64,000 nucleotides of DNA from Marinobacter sp. MDS2 (GCF_030718085.1 NZ_JAVAJF010000005.1:1-64000), one strand, 5' to 3'; shown: positions 26,938 to 36,393, counted from the first letter of the stretch. Made by a program: numbers and translations. Notes: generated by a model from the letters alone, not told the origin.

Positions 26938-29682
26938 TTAGCCCCCCCGCTTATTCAGCCTTTCTTTTTGCCAGTCCTTTTCGGGCTCATTCAGCACCAA
27001 CCTCAAGTCCATCACCTCTTCCACAGGGTTAAACTTGATATCAAACCCAAGATGTTCAGCCAGCTGGAGCATCGGCCGGTTTTCGGGCAACACATCCCCG
27101 ACCATCTCCATCGTGCCCCGGCTTCGGCAGTATTCAATCATTTTCTGCATCAACGCTACGCCCAATCCCTCGCCTTTCATTCGGTCATCAACCATGACCG
27201 CGAACTCGCTGCGAAGGTTATCGGCATCGGTCCATACGCGCACCGTGCCGAGCGTTTCCTCACCCTCGCCGTTCTCTTTTTTTGTATTGGCAATGAACAC
27301 CATCTCCCGGTCATAATCGATCTGCACCATCTGAGCAACGTCTTCGCGGGAGAAATGCTTGCGATACTGGAAGAAACGGTAGCGGATCGATTCTGGCGAC
27401 TGGTATTCGTGGAAAGCCCGGTGCGACGGCTCATCCTGAGCCAGAACGGGGCGAATGATTACTCGTCGGCCAGACTTGGGCAACACAATCCATTCTTCGA
27501 GCTCCCGCGGGTAAGCCTGAATAATCGGCCGACTTGGCTTGTCATCCAGATCAACCGCGATACTGACGGCAACAGCCCCCTGCTCGTTAAACAACAGAGG
27601 TGAAATTTCCAACCCTCGAATTTCCGGAATATCGATGACGATCTGTGATAGCTTCACCAGCGTTTCGGACACCGCCCGTATGTCTTCCTGGGGCCGCAAG
27701 CTGTGCTCTTTCAACAACTTGTACATATAAGTCCGGCGTAGAAGCTCTCTAGCCAGCACCATGTTCAAGGGCGGCAATGCGATCTGGCGATCGGTGGTAA
27801 TGTTGATCTGAGCGCCCGCGGCGCCGCACACCACCAATGGACCAAACACTTCGTCCCGAGTGATCCCCACACTAAACTCTATGCCGCCCACGTGTTGATA
27901 GGAATGCTGCATCGCAAATCCCAAGAATCCACTATTGGGAAAGTGCTCCTCATACTCATCAATCAGAAACCGGCTGCCATCGATGATGGCCTGCTCGCTG
28001 TTCAGGTTTTTGATGGTACCTTTGTAGCGACGCTGCGTCGGCGTCAGATCGAGAAACGGGTAACAGACCTGCTCATGTACGATGGTCAGATCAATCGGAC
28101 GCCGCTCCACCGCGAAAATTTCCAGCACTTCTTCAACATCATCGCAGTACACGGTTTCTATCGCGTTGATGCCATAGTCCCGAATCACCTGACGCGCTTC
28201 GCGACTGGAAAGATGCTTTCGGCCATCACGGAGCGCCTTGGCCACCAGCGAACGCGTGTTCGCCCTGTCCGCAAAGTGGTCAGTGAACGATTCCGGTGTC
28301 TCACTCAATAGCCGCTGCACTCGCTGATGCTTTACATGCTGCATGAATGCATTGACGGCTTTTTCCGGATTGAAGAACGAGGGTAAGCCGGCACGGTAAA
28401 ACTCATCACGGGCGTCCATCACCGTACTTTGACCTAACCAACAGGTGAAAATATTGAGCCGCGTACCTTTCGATGCCTGTACCACAGCATCTGCAATTTG
28501 AAGGCTGTCCTGAACCAGAGTGGGTGCGTACATCACCAGCACGTTTGCAATGTTCGGGTCTTTCGCGAGGATTTTGACCGCTTTGGCGTACAGTTCCGGC
28601 GAGGCATCGTAGTTCAAATCGATGGGGTTTTTCCGAGTCCAATAGGGGGGTAACAACTTACCCAACTCTTCAATGGTTGCATCCGACAGTTCAGCCAGCT
28701 CCCCGCCCAGGTGAGACAGCCGGTCAACCGCCAGTACTCCGGGGCCCACACCATTCGCGATAATCGCCAGGGATTCGCGCCTTAAAGGCCGCATACGGGT
28801 GAGGGTTTCCAACGCATCAAACATCTGCCCTAGCCCATCAACCCGAAGCACACCGCCACGCTGCAGCATCGCATCGTAAATAGGATCGCTGTGAGACACG
28901 CCGGCCGGAAGGTCATGAGGAATCCACTCCGATTCCGGTACCCGACCGGATTTAACCGCAATCACCGGTTTGGTCCGCGACGCCACCCGAACGGCCGACA
29001 TGAACCGGCGAGGATTAGGAATGCTTTCGATGTGCAACAGAATGGCGCGGGTTTGGCTGTCCTGTGCGAGGTAATCGATCAGGTCGTCGTGGTCGATGTC
29101 CATGCCATCGCCCAGTGTCAGGAAGTAAGAGAACCCCACACCGCGGGCAAACGCCCAATCGAGAACGGAACTGGCGATCGTGCCTGACTGGCCGATAAAA
29201 GCCACCCGGCCGGGGATGGCCCCCATGTGAGCGTACGTGGCGTTCAAGTGCCTAGCCGGCACCATCAGGCCGATGGTGTTTGGCCCCAATACCCGTATCC
29301 CGGTTTCTCTTGCCGCATCACGGACCGAATACATCAATGGCTGACCGGTTTTACTGTGGGTACGAGACATACCACCGGTCATCACGATGGCTGTGCGCAC
29401 CCCGCTTTCGCCAAGCTTACGAATCATTTTGGGGACGGTATGAGGCGGCGTACACACAATGGCCAGATCAGGGGTGAAATCCAGCTGCGACACTTTGGCA
29501 ACACATGGCACACCATGAACGTTGTCATAATCGTTCTGGTTGACCACCACCATACGACCCGGGAAGCCGCCACCTAACATGTTCCGCAGCACCATACCGC
29601 CCAGGTTGTCCGCCCGCTCGGAGGCACCGATCACAGCGATCGATTCAGGGTTGAACAGACTTTCCAGATAACGGGTACTCAA
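26938..29682 (-). CDS. Pat/PatZ-type protein lysine acetyltransferase (acyl-CoA synthetase fold + GNAT)
   Basis: A 914-residue fusion of an NDP-forming acyl-CoA synthetase-like region (CoA-binding Rossmann domain near SIAVIGASE, succinyl-CoA-ligase-like and ATP-grasp domains) with a C-terminal GNAT domain (about 730-890; RMKGEGLGVALMQKMIEYCRSRG). This layout is that of Pat/PatZ, which acetylate and silence acetyl-CoA synthetase. The start is a TTG at 29682 with GGAG seven bases upstream, giving MSTRYLESLFNPESIAVIG, aligned with known family N-termini. It is divergent from a histone-deacetylase-family gene. Confidence 0.9.
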   Translation of the reverse strand: MSTRYLESLFNPESIAVIGASERADNLGGMVLRNMLGGGFPGRMVVVNQNDYDNVHGVPCVAKVSQLDFTPDLAIVCTPPHTVPKMIRKLGESGVRTAIVMTGGMSRTHSKTGQPLMYSVRDAARETGIRVLGPNTIGLMVPARHLNATYAHMGAIPGRVAFIGQSGTIASSVLDWAFARGVGFSYFLTLGDGMDIDHDDLIDYLAQDSQTRAILLHIESIPNPRRFMSAVRVASRTKPVIAVKSGRVPESEWIPHDLPAGVSHSDPIYDAMLQRGGVLRVDGLGQMFDALETLTRMRPLRRESLAIIANGVGPGVLAVDRLSHLGGELAELSDATIEELGKLLPPYWTRKNPIDLNYDASPELYAKAVKILAKDPNIANVLVMYAPTLVQDSLQIADAVVQASKGTRLNIFTCWLGQSTVMDARDEFYRAGLPSFFNPEKAVNAFMQHVKHQRVQRLLSETPESFTDHFADRANTRSLVAKALRDGRKHLSSREARQVIRDYGINAIETVYCDDVEEVLEIFAVERRPIDLTIVHEQVCYPFLDLTPTQRRYKGTIKNLNSEQAIIDGSRFLIDEYEEHFPNSGFLGFAMQHSYQHVGGIEFSVGITRDEVFGPLVVCGAAGAQINITTDRQIALPPLNMVLARELLRRTYMYKLLKEHSLRPQEDIRAVSETLVKLSQIVIDIPEIRGLEISPLLFNEQGAVAVSIAVDLDDKPSRPIIQAYPRELEEWIVLPKSGRRVIIRPVLAQDEPSHRAFHEYQSPESIRYRFFQYRKHFSREDVAQMVQIDYDREMVFIANTKKENGEGEETLGTVRVWTDADNLRSEFAVMVDDRMKGEGLGVALMQKMIEYCRSRGTMEMVGDVLPENRPMLQLAEHLGFDIKFNPVEEVMDLRLVLNEPEKDWQKERLNKRGG

Positions 29683-29742
29683 GAGGACTCTCCCTGAACC
29701 AGATGATGGCGACGTAGATAAGAATCTCAATAAAACAGGTTA

Positions 29743-29809
29743 CTTATCAATGTATACCTTATCTTAGATCGGTATTTCCTGATGTAAATCGGGTATACCC
29801 ATCGATAAG
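29743..29809. promoter_or_regulatory. Long interrupted inverted repeat between acetyltransferase and deacetylase genes
   Basis: The left arm CTTATCAATGTATACC (29743-29758) is mirrored by the right arm GGGTATACCCATCGATAAG (29791-29809), whose complement reads CTTATCGATGGGTATACCC. The arms match except for one base and a two-base insertion, and 32 bases separate them. The right arm contains the perfect 10-base palindrome GGGTATACCC. Its place between two divergent starts suggests an operator for both genes. Confidence 0.5.
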
Positions 29810-29902
29810 CCACGACCTATTAGACGAAAGTAGCCCACATCCACTCCACATCCTTGTTAACATGACACAAATAGTAACCAGACTCAGGCTCGGACCCTCA
29901 GT

Positions 29903-30829
29903 ATGACCACCGCCTTTTTTTCCCACGAAGATTGCCTGAAACACAACATGGGCTCCGAACATCCGGAGAGCCCCGAACGTATTCAGAGCATTCTGGCACA
30001 CATTGCCGAGACCGAACTCCAGCAAAAGCTCGATTGGGTGCGACCGGAAGAAATCACCCGTGATCAGCTGCTGATGGTCCATCCCGAGTCCTACTTGCAG
30101 CAGCTCGACCTGATGGCGCCCACTCGGGGCCGGGTGTTTACCGACCCAGACACCTCGCTGATGCCAGACACCTTGAGAGCCGCCAGATTGGCCGCCGGTG
30201 GAAACGTGCAAGCCGTTGATATGGTCATGAGCAGTCAGGTGACCAACGCGTTTATTTGTGCAAGGCCCCCCGGACATCATGCTGAACGCACGAAATCCAT
30301 GGGTTTTTGCTTCTATAACAACATTGCTTTGGCGGCGTTAAGGGCACTGAATTTCCATCAGCTAGAACGGGTTGCCATCATCGATTTTGATGTTCACCAA
30401 GGCAATGGAACCGCCGACATCGTGGGTGGCGACGAGCGTATTATGATGTGCTCTAGCTTCCAGCACCCGCTGTATCCTCACAGTCATGTACACCGCCAAC
30501 CCGACAACATCATCAATGCGCCGATCGAAGCGAATTGCTCGTCCGCAGAATACCGCAAACGGGTAGAAGCAACCTGGTTGAAAAAGCTTCAGGATTTTCG
30601 GCCGCAATTGGTGCTGGTATCCGCAGGCTTTGATGGCCACAGGCTAGACCCTATGGCAGAAATGAATCTGGAAACCGAAGATTACCGCTGGCTGACGGAA
30701 ATGATCGTGAGTGTCGCCAGTGATCACGCCAACGACCGGGTGATCTCAACGCTGGAAGGCGGCTATCATCTAAGGGCACTCGGTGAAAGCGTGACTGCCC
30801 ACCTCGAGGTATTGGACGCGGTCTACTAA
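29903..30829 (+). CDS. Histone deacetylase family protein (AcuC/HDAC-like)
   Basis: A zinc-dependent class II-like deacetylase of 308 residues. Catalytic His125-His126 (RPPGHHAE), zinc ligands Asp163, His165 (DFDVHQGNGT) and Asp244 (SAGFDGH), and the transition-state tyrosine 288 (LEGGYH) are all present, so it should be active. Bacterial members act on acetyl-lysine in proteins, acetylpolyamines or other amides. The divergent neighbour is a Pat-type acetyltransferase, favouring protein deacetylation here; that is inference by analogy with acuA/acuC. Confidence 0.92.
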   Translation: MTTAFFSHEDCLKHNMGSEHPESPERIQSILAHIAETELQQKLDWVRPEEITRDQLLMVHPESYLQQLDLMAPTRGRVFTDPDTSLMPDTLRAARLAAGGNVQAVDMVMSSQVTNAFICARPPGHHAERTKSMGFCFYNNIALAALRALNFHQLERVAIIDFDVHQGNGTADIVGGDERIMMCSSFQHPLYPHSHVHRQPDNIINAPIEANCSSAEYRKRVEATWLKKLQDFRPQLVLVSAGFDGHRLDPMAEMNLETEDYRWLTEMIVSVASDHANDRVISTLEGGYHLRALGESVTAHLEVLDAVY

Positions 30830-30841
30830 GGGGATCAGAGT

Positions 30842-31768
30842 TTAGCCGGAAAAACTGGCGCCGCTTCCGCTTGCCTGCTGAAGTTCAGGACGCTCGCCCT
30901 GGCGCTGCAAGCGAATCGTAACCCTGCGATTGTCTCGGTGGCGACGCGACACGGGAAACTGATCGCCGTGACTGCGAACAACCAGCAATTCTTCGTCAAG
31001 CCCCTGGGCTTTCAAATACTCTGCAACCACGTTCGCCCGCTCTTCAGACAGAGCGCGGTTGTCAATTCGGCTGCCTATACTGTCCGAGTGGCCATCCACT
31101 AAAACACGCTCGATCGTGGAGTCCGCCCTTACGTAGGTCACGATGTTGTCCAGCAGCGTTCGATCTGCCTCAGACAACTCGGCCCCACCGCTGGCAAAGG
31201 GCACGCGGGAGCGGCGAATCTGGTCATAATTGACCGGCAACAGCCCCGAAACACACTGCAAATAACCCGAAAAGGGCGCGGAAAAATTCACATTCGACAG
31301 CGAAACTCTCACGGGCTCCTGAGCGTAACGGGATACCCGGGTAAGCGTTGGCTGCATACCCTGAAGCAAACCTTGAGCCATGATGTTCGCTTCTCTGGCA
31401 CCAATACTGACCGAGCGTTGCCCGTCCGATACGCTCACCGGGCCAACCGATCTCGGCGCCACACCCGGGCGCCAAACAGGAGCCTCCACCACAAGCTGGC
31501 CTCTGCCCGGTTTCATCAGTGCGACCGTGGATTCAAGGTGGAACGCGAGATCTTCTCCGGCTCGATGGCTGAAAACGGCTCGCCCGAACCCCGGCACTTC
31601 CTGCACCAACGAGCACTCAAACACCGATTCCGACAGATACCACTGGCTGTTCTCGATACCGGCACCATAACTGGCTGCCAGAGCCGGAGACGCGCATGTC
31701 CACAACAGGAGCGCGCCCGCAATCGCAGTGCCCCCCTCGTTTCCAGACCTGCGTTTTAACTTCCTCAT
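30842..31768 (-). CDS. motY: Sodium-type flagellar protein MotY (OmpA family)
   Basis: A 308-residue exported protein with a signal peptide (TAIAGALLLWTCASPALA), a MotY-type N-terminal domain, and a C-terminal OmpA-like peptidoglycan-binding domain (VDGHSDSIGS...NRALSEERANVVAEYL). MotY forms the T-ring that anchors sodium-driven stators. Position beside pyrC-rnt matches Pseudomonas motY. I chose ATG 31768; an upstream GTG at 31786 lacks a ribosome-binding site. Confidence 0.88.
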   Translation of the reverse strand: MRKLKRRSGNEGGTAIAGALLLWTCASPALAASYGAGIENSQWYLSESVFECSLVQEVPGFGRAVFSHRAGEDLAFHLESTVALMKPGRGQLVVEAPVWRPGVAPRSVGPVSVSDGQRSVSIGAREANIMAQGLLQGMQPTLTRVSRYAQEPVRVSLSNVNFSAPFSGYLQCVSGLLPVNYDQIRRSRVPFASGGAELSEADRTLLDNIVTYVRADSTIERVLVDGHSDSIGSRIDNRALSEERANVVAEYLKAQGLDEELLVVRSHGDQFPVSRRHRDNRRVTIRLQRQGERPELQQASGSGASFSG

Positions 31769-31878
31769 AGAAACGCCCCGACTCACGTAAACTCATTGAC
31801 TTATTGAGTATCGGCCGGCGTAGCCAATACTTGAGCCCCAGAAACACATTCAGATCGAAAACATTCGTGCCGGCCTTC

Positions 31879-31887
31879 TGATATAAT
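31879..31887 (+). promoter_or_regulatory. Extended -10 promoter of pyrC
   Basis: TGATATAAT contains a consensus TATAAT (31882-31887) with the TGn extension that compensates for a weak -35. It lies 35 bases before the pyrC ATG. No good -35 is visible. Confidence 0.55.
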
Positions 31888-31921
31888 TTGCGAAATTTTC
31901 AGAGCTGCCTGGCGAATACTC

Positions 31922-32953
31922 ATGACCAAACAACTGACCATCACCCGCCCGGACGACTGGCATTTGCACGTCCGGGATGGTGACGTATTAAACAGTGTTG
32001 TACCGGCGACAGCCGCGTGTTTCGGCCGCGCCATCATCATGCCAAACCTGGTACCACCGGTCACCGATGCGGCAGCCGCAACCGGCTATAGGGAAAGGAT
32101 TCTGTCCGCAGCAAAGGGCACGAATTTTGAACCTTTAATGGTGCTCTATCTAACCGAGAGCACCACACCGGAAACCATCCGCGAAGCCAAAGCCGCGGGT
32201 GTTGTAGCCGCAAAACTCTATCCGGCCGGCGCCACCACCAACTCCGCTTCAGGTGTTACTGACATTCGTAATATCTACCCGGTACTGGAAGCCATAGCGG
32301 AATGCGGCATGTTGTTGCTGGTTCACGGCGAAGTCACCGATGCTGACATCGACATTTTCGATCGGGAAAAAGTGTTTCTGGAACGGGTACTGGCACCTAC
32401 ACTGGATGCCTTCCCGACCCTGAAAGTGGTACTGGAGCACATCACCACAGCGGATTCGGCCGAGTTTGTGCGTGGTCATACCGGTGACAACCTCGCCGCT
32501 ACACTGACCCCCCAACACCTGATGTATAACCGCAACCACATGCTGGTTGGCGGCATTCGTCCGCACTTGTACTGCTTGCCCATCCTCAAGCGCAACAAGC
32601 ACCAGGAAGCCCTGCGTGAAGCCGTGGCCAGCGGCGACTCCCGTTTCTTCCTTGGTACCGATTCGGCGCCTCACGCCCGAGACAAGAAGGAAGCTGCGTG
32701 CGGCTGTGCCGGCTGCTATTCCGCTTACGGCGCCATCGGCTTGTACGCCGACATCTTTGAAGAGCTCGGCATTCTGGACAAGCTGGAAGCTTTCGCCAGC
32801 TTCAACGGTGCGGACTTCTACGGCTTACCCAGGAATACCGACACCATTACTCTGGTGCGCGATCCCTGGACCATGCCAGAGCAATTGCCACTGGCAGACG
32901 GTACCATCGTGCCGCTCAAAGCTGGTGAGACCGTTCACTGGCGCATGGCTTAA
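31922..32953 (+). CDS. pyrC: Dihydroorotase PyrC (class II)
   Basis: PyrC cyclises carbamoyl aspartate to dihydroorotate in pyrimidine synthesis. The 343-residue enzyme has binuclear-zinc motifs HLHVRDGD near residue 14, the carbamylated lysine in [22 protein letters not shown] and GTDSAPH. The size and motifs are those of the E. coli-type dimeric enzyme. It is followed 37 bases later by rnt and is divergent from motY. Confidence 0.97.
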   Translation: MTKQLTITRPDDWHLHVRDGDVLNSVVPATAACFGRAIIMPNLVPPVTDAAAATGYRERILSAAKGTNFEPLMVLYLTESTTPETIREAKAAGVVAAKLYPAGATTNSASGVTDIRNIYPVLEAIAECGMLLLVHGEVTDADIDIFDREKVFLERVLAPTLDAFPTLKVVLEHITTADSAEFVRGHTGDNLAATLTPQHLMYNRNHMLVGGIRPHLYCLPILKRNKHQEALREAVASGDSRFFLGTDSAPHARDKKEAACGCAGCYSAYGAIGLYADIFEELGILDKLEAFASFNGADFYGLPRNTDTITLVRDPWTMPEQLPLADGTIVPLKAGETVHWRMA

Positions 32954-32990
32954 TCATCTTTTAATTTACAACACGAACATTGGAGTTCGC

Positions 32991-33647
32991 GTGTCTGACG
33001 AAAACAAACCGCTTCACCCTATGTCCCAGCGTTTTCGAGGCTTTCTGCCCGTCGTGGTGGATGTCGAAACTGCCGGCTTTAACCCGGAAAGAGACGCCCT
33101 GCTGGAAATCGCAGCCGTCATGCTGACCATGGATGAAGACGGCAAGCTACACCGTGGCGAGACCCATCTTCAGCAAATCGATCCGTTCGAGGGCGCCAAT
33201 CTGGAGCAGTCGGCTTTGGACTTCACCGGCATCGACCCGTGGGACCCCGAGCGTGAAGCGGTTCCGGAGCGCGAAGGCATGAGCGAGATTTTCTCCCCGA
33301 TCCGCAAAGCGGTCAAAGCTTTCGACTGCAAACGCGCCGTGCTGGTTGGCCATAACGCCACCTTCGACCACAACTTTGTGTTTGCTGCCGCCATGCGCGC
33401 CGACATCAAGCGCAACCCTTTCCATCCGTTTTCAACGTTTGATACCGCCACCCTAGCGGGGCTGGCCTATGGCCATACCGTGCTGGCTCAAGCGTGCAAA
33501 CTGGCCGGAATTCCGTTTGATAATAAAGAAGCCCACTCCGCTGCTTACGACGCAGAGAAAACCGCGGATCTGTTCTGCGGCATTGTGAACCGCTGGCAAG
33601 AGCTGGGAGGCTTTCCGCCACCCCCGGTACCGAGTAACGACGAATAA
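32991..33647 (+). CDS. rnt: Ribonuclease T
   Basis: A DEDDh 3'-5' exoribonuclease that trims tRNA, 5S and 23S rRNA ends. The 218-residue protein shows [21 protein letters not shown] (Asp, Glu), [10 protein letters not shown] (Asp) and [11 protein letters not shown] (His, Asp). The start is a GTG at 32991 with GGAG five bases upstream, which aligns with known RNase T N-termini. It is followed by a strong terminator. Confidence 0.95.
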   Translation: MSDENKPLHPMSQRFRGFLPVVVDVETAGFNPERDALLEIAAVMLTMDEDGKLHRGETHLQQIDPFEGANLEQSALDFTGIDPWDPEREAVPEREGMSEIFSPIRKAVKAFDCKRAVLVGHNATFDHNFVFAAAMRADIKRNPFHPFSTFDTATLAGLAYGHTVLAQACKLAGIPFDNKEAHSAAYDAEKTADLFCGIVNRWQELGGFPPPPVPSNDE

Positions 33648-33674
33648 TCTTGAATGACGCTTTTTAAAGCCAAC

Positions 33675-33701
33675 AAAAAACCCGCACAAGGCGGGTTTTT
33701 T
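33675..33701 (+). terminator. Bidirectional rho-independent terminator between rnt and the acyl-CoA reductase gene
   Basis: AAAAAACCCGC, loop ACAAG, GCGGGTTTTTT: an 11-base stem counting the A-T pairs, with a T-run on both strands. It ends rnt on the plus strand and the convergent fatty acyl-CoA reductase gene on the minus strand. Confidence 0.92.
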
Positions 33702-33719
33702 GTAGCACTGCAATTCAGC

Positions 33720-35705
33720 TTACCAGTGAATGCCGCGCATGATGGCCGCAAACGCAACCTGCTCGGTAGACACTTTAGGCTTTTCGGTTGTCTTGGTGCC
33801 CGCAGCCGAGGCTGAGTCCGGGAACATCCGATAACCTGTGTTCATAACGATTTCACCCACTTTCGGTGCCAGCGAGTGCAGTACCGAGGCGAACACACCC
33901 AAACGCGTCGCAATTCGCTTCGGACGATGCACGATGGCGTCGGCCACCATGTCTGCCGCTTCTTCGGGTGTCAGGGTTGGCACCGAATCGTAAATCTTGG
34001 TCGGTGCAATCATCGGCGTTTTCACCAACGGCATGTTGATGGTGGTAAAGGTCACGTTACGATCCGACCACTCTGCAGCCGCACAACGACTGAACGCATC
34101 CAGCGCCGACTTAGAGGCGACGTACGCCGAGAAGCGAGGCGCGTTAGTCAGCACACCGATGGATGAAATGTTCACCACGTGGCCACGACGACGCTCCAAC
34201 ATAGCGGGCGCAAAGCCCATGATCAGCCGCACAGAACCGAAGTAGTTCAGCTGCATGGTGCGCTCGAAGTCGTGGAAGCGGTCGAACGCCAGCGACAGAG
34301 ATCGACGAATCGAACGGCCGGCGTTGTTGACCAGCACGTCCACATGCCCGTGGTTGTCCAGAACCGTTTTGACGAAACGATCGCAATCTTCCATATCGGA
34401 GAAGTCGCACTGGTAAGCGTGTACATTGCCGCCACTAGCTTCAAGCTGTGCCGCAACTTCGTCCAATGTTTCTTTGGTTCGGGCACCGATAACCAGAATA
34501 GCGCCAGCTTCTGCCAGCTTCTCGGCGGTCGCCAGACCGATACCCGAGGTTGCCCCAGTAACCACACAAACCTTACCTTCTACCGTGCCCTTCAGGGTGC
34601 GATCCTTGAACAGGTCGGGGTCAAGATTACGCTCCCAGAAATCCCAGATCACGGCCGCGTAGCTTGGCAGACGCGGTACTTCGATGTCGGTGCCCTTCAG
34701 CACACGCTCCAGCTCACGGGTATCGAACCGGGTCGGATAATTAACAAAGGACATCACAGAAGCCGGAATGCCCAGATCATCCAGAAGCGCCCCGGTAATG
34801 CGTTTAACCGGCGGCAGATTTTTCACACTCTGCCGGATGAACGGAGGAATGAATCCAAACATCCGGGAGTCGATGCGCATACCCATACGCGGCGCATGGC
34901 CCGCTTCGGAGAAGATGTTAAGAATCTCACCCACTTTGTACGGATCCGAATCCACCAGGTGGAAACAGTTTCCGTCTTCGCCATCCAGATGCGCAATGTG
35001 ATCCATGGCATCAACCACGAAATCTACCGGCACAATGTTAAGCCGGCCACCTTCCAAACCAATAGTCGGCACCCACTGAGGCAAGGCATGACGGATCTTC
35101 TGGATCATCTTGAAGAAGTAGTAGGGCCCGTCAATCTTATCCATTTCACCGGTTTTGGAATGGCCGATCACCATACCCGGACGGTAAATTCGGAACGGTA
35201 CCTTGCACTCTTCGCGCACCACCTTCTCGGATTCGTGCTTGGTGCGCAGGTAGGGATGGTCGAGCTTTTCTGCTTCCTCGAACATATCCTCACGGAAGAT
35301 GCCTTTGAACAATCCAGCGGCTGCAATAGACGAAACGTGATGGAAACGCTTGGCACCCATCGCTTCAGCGGCCTGCACTGCGGCACGGGTACCTTCAATA
35401 TTGGTGGCAGCCTGAGCTTCTTCATCTGCACCCATGTCGTACACAGCGGCAAGGTGGAAGAAGTGGTCAACGTTTCCTTCCAGTGCTTCCATGGCAGCGC
35501 TATCGATACCTAAACTGTTACTGGTCAGATCGCCAACAACCGCCTTGATCCGGCTATCGTCGACACCCAGTCGCTCGCGGAGTTCTTCCAGCTTGCCCTG
35601 GGACTGCTCCCTCACCAGAACATGCACCGTACCACCACGGGCCAACAGCTTTTCTACCAAAAAACGACCGATGAAACCGGTGCCACCTGTAAGGAAATAA
35701 TTCAT
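33720..35705 (-). CDS. Fatty acyl-CoA reductase (alcohol-forming), two-domain, wax-ester type
   Basis: A 661-residue enzyme that reduces fatty acyl-CoA through the aldehyde to the fatty alcohol with NADPH, feeding wax-ester synthesis. The N-terminal male-sterility/NAD-binding domain has GGTGFIG (7-13) and catalytic Tyr152/Lys156 (YLRTK). The C-terminal SDR domain has TGATSGIG (383-390), VNNAGRS and YVASK. From memory it is nearly identical to the studied Marinobacter aquaeolei VT8 enzyme (Maqu_2507), the main support for the genus call. The gene is monocistronic, with a strong terminator after it and repeated elements upstream. Confidence 0.95.
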   Translation of the reverse strand: MNYFLTGGTGFIGRFLVEKLLARGGTVHVLVREQSQGKLEELRERLGVDDSRIKAVVGDLTSNSLGIDSAAMEALEGNVDHFFHLAAVYDMGADEEAQAATNIEGTRAAVQAAEAMGAKRFHHVSSIAAAGLFKGIFREDMFEEAEKLDHPYLRTKHESEKVVREECKVPFRIYRPGMVIGHSKTGEMDKIDGPYYFFKMIQKIRHALPQWVPTIGLEGGRLNIVPVDFVVDAMDHIAHLDGEDGNCFHLVDSDPYKVGEILNIFSEAGHAPRMGMRIDSRMFGFIPPFIRQSVKNLPPVKRITGALLDDLGIPASVMSFVNYPTRFDTRELERVLKGTDIEVPRLPSYAAVIWDFWERNLDPDLFKDRTLKGTVEGKVCVVTGATSGIGLATAEKLAEAGAILVIGARTKETLDEVAAQLEASGGNVHAYQCDFSDMEDCDRFVKTVLDNHGHVDVLVNNAGRSIRRSLSLAFDRFHDFERTMQLNYFGSVRLIMGFAPAMLERRRGHVVNISSIGVLTNAPRFSAYVASKSALDAFSRCAAAEWSDRNVTFTTINMPLVKTPMIAPTKIYDSVPTLTPEEAADMVADAIVHRPKRIATRLGVFASVLHSLAPKVGEIVMNTGYRMFPDSASAAGTKTTEKPKVSTEQVAFAAIMRGIHW

Positions 35706-35757
35706 AGAAGATCCGTCCTACGTGTTACTTATTTGTTGTCATATCGCCCAACCTATC

Positions 35758-35777
35758 ACTACGACCAAAGTCGTAGT
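35758..35777. promoter_or_regulatory. Inverted repeat in the fatty acyl-CoA reductase leader
   Basis: ACTACGAC, CAAA, GTCGTAGT: a perfect 8-base inverted repeat with a 4-base centre. It would lie about 13-32 bases downstream of the transcription start predicted from the -10 TAGAAT (35797-35802, minus strand). It could be a repressor site or an mRNA hairpin. Confidence 0.5.
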
Positions 35778-35796
35778 CCGGTTATGGAACGCACGC

Positions 35797-35802
35797 ATTC
35801 TA
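35797..35802 (-). promoter_or_regulatory. Candidate -10 of the fatty acyl-CoA reductase promoter
   Basis: TAGAAT on the minus strand with no good -35 at 16-18 bases (best is GATACA). A weak -35 with repeats just upstream suits an activator-dependent promoter. Confidence 0.4.
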
Positions 35803-35829
35803 CTCAACTGCAGCTTACATGTATCGAAC

Positions 35830-35882
35830 TTTATTAGAGCTTTTGCTCTTTAACCCCTTGTTTTTATTAGAGCCTTTACTCT
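35830..35882 (-). repeat. Two 20-base direct repeats upstream of the fatty acyl-CoA reductase promoter
   Basis: TTTATTAGAGCTTTTGCTCT (35830-35849) and TTTATTAGAGCCTTTACTCT (35863-35882) agree at 18 of 20 positions and start 33 bases apart, about three helical turns. Each holds an internal AGAG...CTCT dyad. They sit at about -50 and -83 relative to the predicted start of the reductase transcript. Confidence 0.6.
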
Positions 35883-36093
35883 AGTTCCGGCAAAAACCCG
35901 AATGAAATCATGCCCGACTATCCGACACACTTCCCTTGAGACTAGCACAGGAATTCGACGCTGACGGGCCGAAATTCGTAATTTACCGCGGAGCAATGCA
36001 ACCAACCGCTGGCAATGCGATAATCGGGAACTTCCGACGCCTTTGCGCGTCTCTTACAGTCATCCACTCACACCAAGGCTTACCAAACCAACC

Positions 36094-36393
36094 ATGCCGA
36101 AAGACAATCCGAACACCGAACGTTACATCGCCATTGCCCGGGCCTGCTTGAAGGCAATCAACGATACCGCCGCCGACAAAGGCTCAAGAGAAGAAAAGAT
36201 CGAAGCCGTTTATAAGGCCATCGACAAAGCATTCCAAAAAGAATTTGCTGACTACCGCCAGTCCGTTGCGATTATGGCTACGGTGCTCGAGCGCATTGCG
36301 TCCGGCGAGCTGGATGCAGACCAAGCTGCAGATCTTGCCAAAAAGACACTGTCACAAAAGCCCGACAACACCAATACCGGCCAAGTGCACTAA
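36094..36393 (+). CDS. Small conserved-looking soluble protein, function unknown
   Basis: A 99-residue charged, helical protein with no signal peptide, membrane segment or familiar motif. I do not recognise the family. I chose ATG 36094 (MPKDNPNTERYIAIARACL); the frame is open upstream to 36043. The codon choice resembles that of neighbouring genes. The M16 protease gene starts 35 bases later on the same strand, so co-transcription is possible. Confidence 0.65.
   Translation: MPKDNPNTERYIAIARACLKAINDTAADKGSREEKIEAVYKAIDKAFQKEFADYRQSVAIMATVLERIASGELDADQAADLAKKTLSQKPDNTNTGQVH

Noticed and set aside
26931..26951. GC-rich hairpin between rdgC and the acetyltransferase as a terminator
   Set aside because: The 8-base stem overlaps the acetyltransferase stop codon and has no T-run on either strand.
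34179..35513. 444-codon open frame opposite the fatty acyl-CoA reductase gene
   Set aside because: Antisense shadow; composition His/Gln/Arg-rich with no recognisable domain, while the sense strand encodes a well-known enzyme.
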